Shown here piece by piece: positions 43,896 to 50,158 of a stretch of 50,158 bases of DNA; within the stretch, counting starts at the first letter, position 1; every line of letters begins with the position of its first letter. The translations under genes and the position numbers were made by a program. This stretch comes from Candidatus Atopostipes pullistercoris. GTDB taxonomy: Bacteria; Bacillota; Bacilli; Lactobacillales; Carnobacteriaceae_A. The notes under the pieces were generated by a model. The model saw nothing but the letters and a program-made list of their open reading frames with translations, made no database searches and was not told the origin of the DNA. The stretch lies in assembly GCA_019116785.1 (NCBI GenBank), contig DXAZ01000086.1, positions 1 through 50,158 of the forward strand, given 5' to 3'.

Positions 43896-44681
43896 ATGGC
43901 TTATGAATTACCAAAAGTGTGGCAATGGGAAGAAGAAAATACAAAAAAAGAAGGGAATCGTCCAACAGCAGGTAAACGTTTCGACCAGAAGTTACCTGTT
44001 GGGAAAGCTCCCTTTCAACTTTATTCATTGGGAACTCCAAATGGAATAAAGATTACAATCCTGCTAGAGGAGTTGAAAGAATTAGGAGTAGTAGGGGTGG
44101 ACTATGATTTGTATGAAATTAATATTGGGGAAGGCGATCAATTTGGCTCTGATTTTGTTGAGGTGAATCCAAATTCGAAAATTCCCGCACTCGTTGATCA
44201 AAGTCAGACGCCTCGTCTTGAAATTTTTGAATCAGCTTCAATTCTTCTTTATCTAGCAGAAAAATTTGATCAATTTATTCCAACAGATATTCATGGACGA
44301 ACAGAAACACTGAATTGGCTATTTTGGCAAATTGGTGCTGGACCTTTTGTCGGTGGTGGCTTTGGACACTTCTTCACTTATGCGCCGGAGCCTATGAAAT
44401 ATCCAATTGATCGTTTTACAATGGAAACTAAACGACAACTTGACTTACTCGATAAAATCCTAAAAGAACGAACTTATATCGCCGGTGAGACTTATACGAT
44501 TGCTGATATGGCTATTTGGCCTTGGTATGGAAGACTTGTTTTAGGGGATTTATATGAAGGTGCGGCTGAATTCTTAAATGTCAAAGAGTATACACATCTT
44601 TTAGAATGGGCTCGCCTTGTGGAAAAACGACCAGGAGTCCAAAAGGGTTTGGCTGCTGATTATCAGCCAATCGATGCGTAA
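43896..44681 (+). CDS. yghU: YghU-type glutathione S-transferase/disulfide reductase
   Basis: FQLYSLGTPNGIKITILLEELKELG; NSKIPALVD; ESASILLYLAEKF. Confidence 0.88.
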   Translation: MAYELPKVWQWEEENTKKEGNRPTAGKRFDQKLPVGKAPFQLYSLGTPNGIKITILLEELKELGVVGVDYDLYEINIGEGDQFGSDFVEVNPNSKIPALVDQSQTPRLEIFESASILLYLAEKFDQFIPTDIHGRTETLNWLFWQIGAGPFVGGGFGHFFTYAPEPMKYPIDRFTMETKRQLDLLDKILKERTYIAGETYTIADMAIWPWYGRLVLGDLYEGAAEFLNVKEYTHLLEWARLVEKRPGVQKGLAADYQPIDA

Positions 44682-44698
44682 ATTTATTTGAATAAAAT

Positions 44699-44740
44699 AT
44701 AAAATGATAGGATATACATAAATAATCCTATCATTTTATG
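44699..44740 (+). terminator. Terminator after yghU
   Basis: AAAATGATAGGAT...ATCCTATCATTTTAT. Confidence 0.7.
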
Positions 44741-45031
44741 TTCCAAAAATTTCAATAAGTAGTATCTGGTGTATTGTTAACGGATCTGCAGCCGTTAAAA
44801 ATTAAATAAGATCTGAAGATTCTTTATACTTTAATTTCTACAAAAAAATAAGGAGAATCTTTATGACTAACAATATTTTTTTGATAGTCTTCATCCTTTT
44901 AATACACTAGTCCTTACAGTTTTATAATCATTGTTAAAAAATTTTATTATAATGGTTTAGCTATTTTTTAAATAAAATCTATGTTTTACATAATCTTTAT
45001 TTTAAATTCATTTTATTTGAGGAGTCTTTGT

Positions 45032-45445
45032 ATGTTAAATAAATTAAAGTGGAAATTTACTCGTTTTATGTATGGTCGTTATGGGGTAGACCAGCTTTAT
45101 AAGGCAAGTGTGCTTCTTTTTATTGTATTACAAGTGCTTCAAGTTTTTGTTCAAAATTTCTTTTTGAACGTGTTGATTTTTGCGTTGATATTTTGGACTT
45201 TTTACCGAGTATTTTCTAAAAACATCTATGCTAGGCAAAAAGAAAATCAAATATTTCTTAAATTTACACGAGCTATAAAATCAAAGGGAAAGCTTTTTGT
45301 ACGTAGGTTGAAAGATATTGATTCCTATCGGTATCGTAAATGTTCAGCATGTAATACTACCTTACGTTTACCAAAAAAAAGAGGGAAACATAAAGCGCGT
45401 TGTCCCAAATGTGGTCATTTATTAGAAGTGAAAATTTGGATCTAA
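45032..45445 (+). CDS. Membrane protein with C-terminal zinc ribbon
   Basis: Two hydrophobic segments; CSACNTTLRLPKKRGKHKARCPKCGH (two CxxC pairs); start trimmed to the ATG with SD GAGGAG. Confidence 0.8.
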   Translation: MLNKLKWKFTRFMYGRYGVDQLYKASVLLFIVLQVLQVFVQNFFLNVLIFALIFWTFYRVFSKNIYARQKENQIFLKFTRAIKSKGKLFVRRLKDIDSYRYRKCSACNTTLRLPKKRGKHKARCPKCGHLLEVKIWI

Positions 45446-45528
45446 AGTATTTTAAATTAGAAATCTTTATAAAATAATTTTCTAAAGAAGTGAGACAAAG
45501 GGTAAAAATAGATGAAGGAGCTATAACT

Positions 45529-46230
45529 ATGCGTATTTTTCCAATTAAGGCTTTTTTTGATAATTATATTTGGGTCATTCTGGAACAAGAAAAAGTGATT
45601 GTGGTGGATCCTGGTGAATCAAGTGGAGTATTGACTTATCTAGAGGAGCATTCAATTAAGGAAGTGACTATCTTATTGACTCATAAGCATGACGATCATG
45701 TTGGTGGAGTTGAAGCGATTGTTACTCAATATCCTAAAACGATTGTTTATGGACCGGAGGAAACACAAGAGTTTAATGATCAAACAATTTATTCGGGTGA
45801 TGTTTTTGAACTCAATGGAAATAATTTTGAGGTGTTCGACACGCCAGGGCATACAGAAGGGCATATTAGTTATTTAATGGATGAACATCTTTTTTGTGGG
45901 GATGCTTTGTTTTCTGCTGGATGTGGAAGGGTCTTTACGGGCGATTATCAAGCACAATATAATACGTTACAAAAATTCGCCAAACTTCCAAAAACAGTAA
46001 AAGTATATGCTGCTCATGAATATACACTGACTAATTTAGAGTTTGCACAGTCAGTAGAACCTGAAAATCAAGTCATTGGCGAAGCGTTAGAAGAAGTTAG
46101 AAAGAAACGTAAAAAAAATCAATCGACGCTGCCCTCAACGATTGGTCGAGAGCATGAAATAAATTTATTCTTGCGTGCGGATACTGTGGAAGAGTTTACC
46201 CGATTGCGAAAACTGCGTGATAATTTTTAG
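45529..46230 (+). CDS. gloB: MBL-fold hydrolase, hydroxyacylglutathione hydrolase (GloB) type
   Basis: LLTHKHDDHVGGVE; FDTPGHTEGHISYL; CGDALFSAGCGR; INLFLRADT C-terminus. Confidence 0.88.
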   Translation: MRIFPIKAFFDNYIWVILEQEKVIVVDPGESSGVLTYLEEHSIKEVTILLTHKHDDHVGGVEAIVTQYPKTIVYGPEETQEFNDQTIYSGDVFELNGNNFEVFDTPGHTEGHISYLMDEHLFCGDALFSAGCGRVFTGDYQAQYNTLQKFAKLPKTVKVYAAHEYTLTNLEFAQSVEPENQVIGEALEEVRKKRKKNQSTLPSTIGREHEINLFLRADTVEEFTRLRKLRDNF

Positions 46231-46385
46231 AGAATAAGAGATAAAATATTCTAGGGGGATCTGTCTTTTCATGCTAAAATATAATTTGCTCCTTAAGTTC
46301 TTTAAAGTTGAAAGGGTAATAGAGAGCTTGAAATTTAGGAGTATTAACGAATTAAAAAGTAAAATTTAAAGGATGGATTCTTGGA

Positions 46386-47291
46386 ATGAAATTGTTGTGG
46401 TTAGTGCTTAATGGCATGTTAATTGGGATATCAAATATCATACCCGGTGTAAGTGGGGGAACGATGGCTGTTTCTTTGGGGATATATGATGACTTTATTT
46501 TTTCCATTACCCATTTGTTTAAAAATAAGAAAAAAAGCGCAAAATTTTTACTTCCTCTGGGTGTGGGGATAGTTATTGGTGTCCTTTGCTTTTCTTATGC
46601 GATTGAATTTTTATTGTCTGAATTTCCTTTTATTACAGCTTTGATTTTTGTAGGTTTAATTATTGGGGGGGTACCAATATTAAATCAGGAATTCAAACAG
46701 TCCTTACAAGAGAAAAATGAGAAAGTCTCTTTGAAGCATGTTTTGGTCTTTCTTTTCTTCGTTCTTTTTATTATTGGTTTTTCTCTTATGCAGGAGCCGA
46801 CAATGGATTCTTTTTCTATAACTTTTTCGCTGGAAATGATTCTGATTCTGTTTGTTTTAGGGGTTATTGCATCAGTGACTATGATTGTCCCAGGGGTTAG
46901 TGGTTCTTTAGTGTTGATGATTCTTGGATATTATTATCAGTTGATCCAGTTATTAAATCAATTTTCTCAAAATGTTTTAACTTTAAATTGGGTAGGTATT
47001 TTTGAAGATCTTCTGTTAATTCTTCCTTTTGGGATAGGAATTATTATTGGTGTATTTGTGATTAGTAAGCTTCTTGAATTCTTATTTGTGAATTTCCCAA
47101 GTATTACTTACAGCGGTATCTTAGGACTAGTGATTGCTTCACCTTTTAGTGTTTTATATAACACGAATGCTTTTTCAAGTACTTCACTGGAAAATATGGG
47201 GTTAAAGTTACTTATTGGAATTATTCTTATGGCAGGAAGTTTTTCTATTACTTATTATTTGGGAAAACTAGAAGAAAAGATTACGGAATAA
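46386..47291 (+). CDS. DUF368 membrane protein (candidate polyprenyl-phosphate transporter PopT)
   Basis: LNGMLIGISNIIPGVSGGTMAVSLGIYDDFI and MIVPGVSGSLVLMILGYYYQ repeats. Confidence 0.88.
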   Translation: MKLLWLVLNGMLIGISNIIPGVSGGTMAVSLGIYDDFIFSITHLFKNKKKSAKFLLPLGVGIVIGVLCFSYAIEFLLSEFPFITALIFVGLIIGGVPILNQEFKQSLQEKNEKVSLKHVLVFLFFVLFIIGFSLMQEPTMDSFSITFSLEMILILFVLGVIASVTMIVPGVSGSLVLMILGYYYQLIQLLNQFSQNVLTLNWVGIFEDLLLILPFGIGIIIGVFVISKLLEFLFVNFPSITYSGILGLVIASPFSVLYNTNAFSSTSLENMGLKLLIGIILMAGSFSITYYLGKLEEKITE

Positions 47292-47302
47292 AACTTTGAG
47301 AT

Positions 47303-47346
47303 GAAAAAACTTTCCATTGAAAATCACAATGGAAAGTTTTTTGTTT
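47303..47346. terminator. Terminator after the DUF368 gene
   Basis: AAAAAACTTTCCATTG...CAATGGAAAGTTTTTT. Confidence 0.87.
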
Positions 47347-47410
47347 TACTGGGTATTTTCAGAAACTAATTCGTGTTTCTGACAAGGGGGAAGGTTTAAA
47401 TTTCTTTGTT

Positions 47411-48694
47411 TTAGTGTTTGTCTTTTGTTTCTAGAAATACTTGATCTTTTATTGGCTTTTCTAATAGAGCTAAGCGTGTCATGTTTAAAGCTGACAATAC
47501 GGAGTTTCGGCGGTTTCTGTCCCTTTTATAGCCGAAATGGAATTTTTTGGCAAAGGTTTCTTTTCCTTTTTGGGCTAGGCCAATCCAAACCGTTCCAGGG
47601 AGTTCTCCTTCAAGGGAAGAGGGACCAGCGACTCCAGTGAGCGATATGGCTAGATCTGCGTTAAAAAGTTGTCTTGCATTTTCAGCCATTTCGATTGCGC
47701 ATTGAGCACTGACGACGCCATGTTTTTCAAGCGTTTCTGTTGAGACTTTTAGGACATGATGTTTAATTTGCTCGCTATAGGTGACGATTCCACCTTCGAA
47801 AATTTCACTGGATTCAGGCTCACTGGAAATGACATCGAGAAATGAGCCGCCTGTTAAGCTTTCGGCTGCAGTAATTGTCTTTCCTTGTTCTTTTAATAAT
47901 TGTTTGACGATGTGAGTTAAATGTTTTTCATCTTCTCCATAAATATAATCACCAATGCATTCTTTCACTTTTTTTGCAGTTTCGCTGAGCAGTTTTTCTG
48001 CCTTGTCTTCGGTACTTGCTCGCGCAGTAATTTGGATTTTGGCTTCATCCTTTTCAAAGTAAATGCCGACAAATGGATTCTTTTCATATTGAATGAGAGA
48101 GTCTAATTGGTCATTGAGTTGACTAAGAGTGAGGCCGTAAACGGAGTATTTTTTGGTTTTAATGATGGGCTGATTGAGCACTTCTTTAACAATGAGCGGA
48201 TAGGCCTTTTCTAAAAACATGGGCTTAAGTTCATCAAAAGGTCCGGGTAACAGAATGTAGGTAGTATTTTCTTGAGTATAAAGAAAACCTGCAGCTAGAC
48301 CTGTAACATTTTCTAAAAGTGTAGAGTTCATTAGAATCATTGCTTGAAGTTGATTATACTTAGGCATGGTGAGACCGGAATTTTGATGATAAGAAATTAT
48401 TCGGTTTTGTGTTTCGTTATCTAACACTAAGGGGACGTTTAAATATTCGGAAAGCGTCTTTTTGGTAATGTCATTTTTACCAGGGCCTAACCCTCCTGTA
48501 ATCACAATTAAATCTGATCGTTTTTCCGCAAGTTCAAGGGCTTCTTTCAAATCTTCCGTATCCTCTTTAAGCATGACACTTCGATCAACAGAAATTCCTA
48601 AAGGGGTTAACTCTTGCGCTAAAAAACACGCATTTTCGTTGACCACTTGACCTCTAAGTAAATGAGAATTGATGGCAATGATTTCGGCTTTCAT
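47411..48694 (-). CDS. cinA: CinA family protein (COG1058 N-domain plus PncC-like C-domain)
   Basis: MKAEIIAINSHLLRGQVVNENACFLAQELTPLGI; GGLGPGKND; AAESLTGGSFLDVI; TGVAGP. Confidence 0.92.
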   Translation of the reverse strand: MKAEIIAINSHLLRGQVVNENACFLAQELTPLGISVDRSVMLKEDTEDLKEALELAEKRSDLIVITGGLGPGKNDITKKTLSEYLNVPLVLDNETQNRIISYHQNSGLTMPKYNQLQAMILMNSTLLENVTGLAAGFLYTQENTTYILLPGPFDELKPMFLEKAYPLIVKEVLNQPIIKTKKYSVYGLTLSQLNDQLDSLIQYEKNPFVGIYFEKDEAKIQITARASTEDKAEKLLSETAKKVKECIGDYIYGEDEKHLTHIVKQLLKEQGKTITAAESLTGGSFLDVISSEPESSEIFEGGIVTYSEQIKHHVLKVSTETLEKHGVVSAQCAIEMAENARQLFNADLAISLTGVAGPSSLEGELPGTVWIGLAQKGKETFAKKFHFGYKRDRNRRNSVLSALNMTRLALLEKPIKDQVFLETKDKH

Positions 48695-48844
48695 GGGATC
48701 CCTCCAAAGTAAAATACGTTGTGTTTTCCTATACCCTAGTATACGCTTAAAAAAACCTGATTCAAAATGACCTTGTTATTCTTTGTCATTTTGAAATTTT
48801 TTGATATGGATGAGTGGCTGAAATTAAGAATAGGAAAGTAGTTT

Positions 48845-49474
48845 TTATTCAGTGAGTGGCTGGAATTCGTCTGTATTCTCATTGTAAATAAGAACCGTTC
48901 CAGAATCAATGTCGTAATGCCAAGCTTCTAGAGTGAGTTCTCCATGTTCAACACGCTTTTGAATTTGAGGGTATTCGTATAAATGCTGGAGTTGTTCAAT
49001 GACATTTTCTCTTTCCATTAGGGTAGCTTTTGAGAACTCTTCTGTTTTTGTTTGCTTTTCTTCAACTTTTTTTTGAAGGTGGGCTAATGGTTTTAGATAT
49101 TCTTTTGTATAAGGAAGATCGGTTAAAGCTTCAGTTCCTAAAAGAGCAGCCGCACAGCCGCCACAATTTGAATGGCCACAAATAATAATTTGTTCGACCT
49201 TTAAAACTTTGATGGCATATTCAATAGACGAGAAGGTAGTGAAGTCAAAAGGGACTATTTGTAAAGAGGGAACAGTATTTGCGATATTTCGGATTGTAAA
49301 AATTTCTCCTGGCAAACTATTAGTGATCAATTCAGGGCTTACTCTGGAATCCGAACAAGCAATAAAAAGCGTATGAGGCTGCTGCTTGTCTTTTAAGCTG
49401 TGAAATAATTCTTCGTGTTCTTTATAGGTCTTTTTTTGAAAATGAGAAAGACCTCTTTTAATTATTGAATTCAT
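48845..49474 (-). CDS. Beta-class carbonic anhydrase
   Basis: FIACSDSRVSPELI; IICGHSNCGGCAAAL. Confidence 0.93.
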   Translation of the reverse strand: MNSIIKRGLSHFQKKTYKEHEELFHSLKDKQQPHTLFIACSDSRVSPELITNSLPGEIFTIRNIANTVPSLQIVPFDFTTFSSIEYAIKVLKVEQIIICGHSNCGGCAAALLGTEALTDLPYTKEYLKPLAHLQKKVEEKQTKTEEFSKATLMERENVIEQLQHLYEYPQIQKRVEHGELTLEAWHYDIDSGTVLIYNENTDEFQPLTE

Positions 49475-49672
49475 GTACTAGTGACTCCAATCTAAAATGG
49501 AATATAAAAATTGTACTATATTACAGATCTAAAAAGAACTTAAAAGATTACTGTTAGGTTGATTAAATGACACTTGTTTTTCAACGTATTTATCGCATTG
49601 ATAACTCACTGGAATATTTTATTGCATAAAAATTTTCATTTGGAATGATACCACTCGGAAATCATTATTTTT

Positions 49673-50050
49673 TATGCGCAGGAGGCTCCATCGCTCGGAA
49701 ATTGTGGTATTTCACGCGCTGGAGTCGTCCATCGCTCAGGAATCGCGGAATCCCACGCGCTGGAGCCGTCCAGCCCCCAGAAAATGTAGAATCTCACGCG
49801 CTGGAGTCGTCCACCGCTCAGGAATCGCAGAATCCCACGCACGGGAGTAGTCTAGCTCCCAGAAAATGTAGAATTTCACGCGCGGAAACGGTCCATCGCT
49901 CAGGAATTGTGGTATTTCACGCGCAGGAGTAGTCCATCGCTCAGGAATCGCAGAATCCCACGCGCAGGAGTAGTCCATCGCTCAGGAATCGCAGGATCCC
50001 ACGCGCAGGAGTGATCCACCGCCCAAGAATCGCAGAATTCCACGCGCGGG
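49673..50050. repeat. GC-rich tandem array, 41-bp period, about 9 units
   Basis: CACGCG-anchored units at 49713, 49754, 49795, 49836, 49877, 49918, 49959, 50000 and 50041 (exact 41-bp spacing), plus a degenerate upstream unit. Confidence 0.95.
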
Positions 50051-50158
50051 AGATATTTTTTTATTTAAAATTTGATCATACAATAGAAAGTACTGAATTT
50101 ATTCAGATTACTTTCTCTCTTCGTAGATAATTTTTGATTCTCTATAATAACTCCTGTA

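Noticed and set aside
49645-49978. ORFs of 95 aa (+) and 80 aa (-) over the 41-bp array
   Set aside because: Because 41 is not a multiple of 3, the repeat cycles through frames and gives a 41-aa periodic pseudo-protein on both strands. No convincing SD, and overlapping opposite-strand ORFs indicate compositional openness.
49673-50050. CRISPR array from the 41-bp repeat
   Set aside because: Contiguous tandem units with no unique spacers.

Overview
oriC-proximal window of a low-GC Lactobacillales chromosome (Carnobacteriaceae-like from gene content; inferred, not tested). Left of the origin, on the minus strand: rpmH-rnpA-yidC-jag-folC-mnmE-mnmG. Right of the origin, on the plus strand: dnaA-dnaN-yaaA-recF-gyrB-gyrA, then a glycerol island (glpK-glpD/O-glpF convergent with dhaK-dhaL-dhaM), rpsF-ssb-rpsR, gdpP-rplI-dnaB, ytxGH-like genes, EIIA(Glc), walRKHIJ-htrA, rlmH, a glucose-type PTS IICBA, an aminotransferase, a YghU-type GST, a zinc-ribbon membrane protein, a GloB-like hydrolase, DUF368, cinA and a beta-carbonic anhydrase. 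The protein-coding content is mostly well-known housekeeping; I found no defence system, prophage, CRISPR array, tRNA or rRNA. The unexplained signals are mostly non-coding: (i) a 52-bp-period array at the left edge whose hairpin stem persists while its sequence changes; (ii) a 41-bp-period GC-rich array at the right edge; (iii) a second DnaA-box cluster between htrA and rlmH, about 30 kb from oriC; (iv) a mnmE leader with mutually exclusive terminator and anti-terminator folds; (v) a 23-bp direct repeat overlapping the rlmH 3' end, the classical SCC attachment position; (vi) two parS sites flanking ssb-rpsR; (vii) a basal-unwinding-system-like oriC downstream of dnaA; (viii) cre-like sites at the glycerol, walRK and PTS promoters. 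All structural and motif calls were made by eye.
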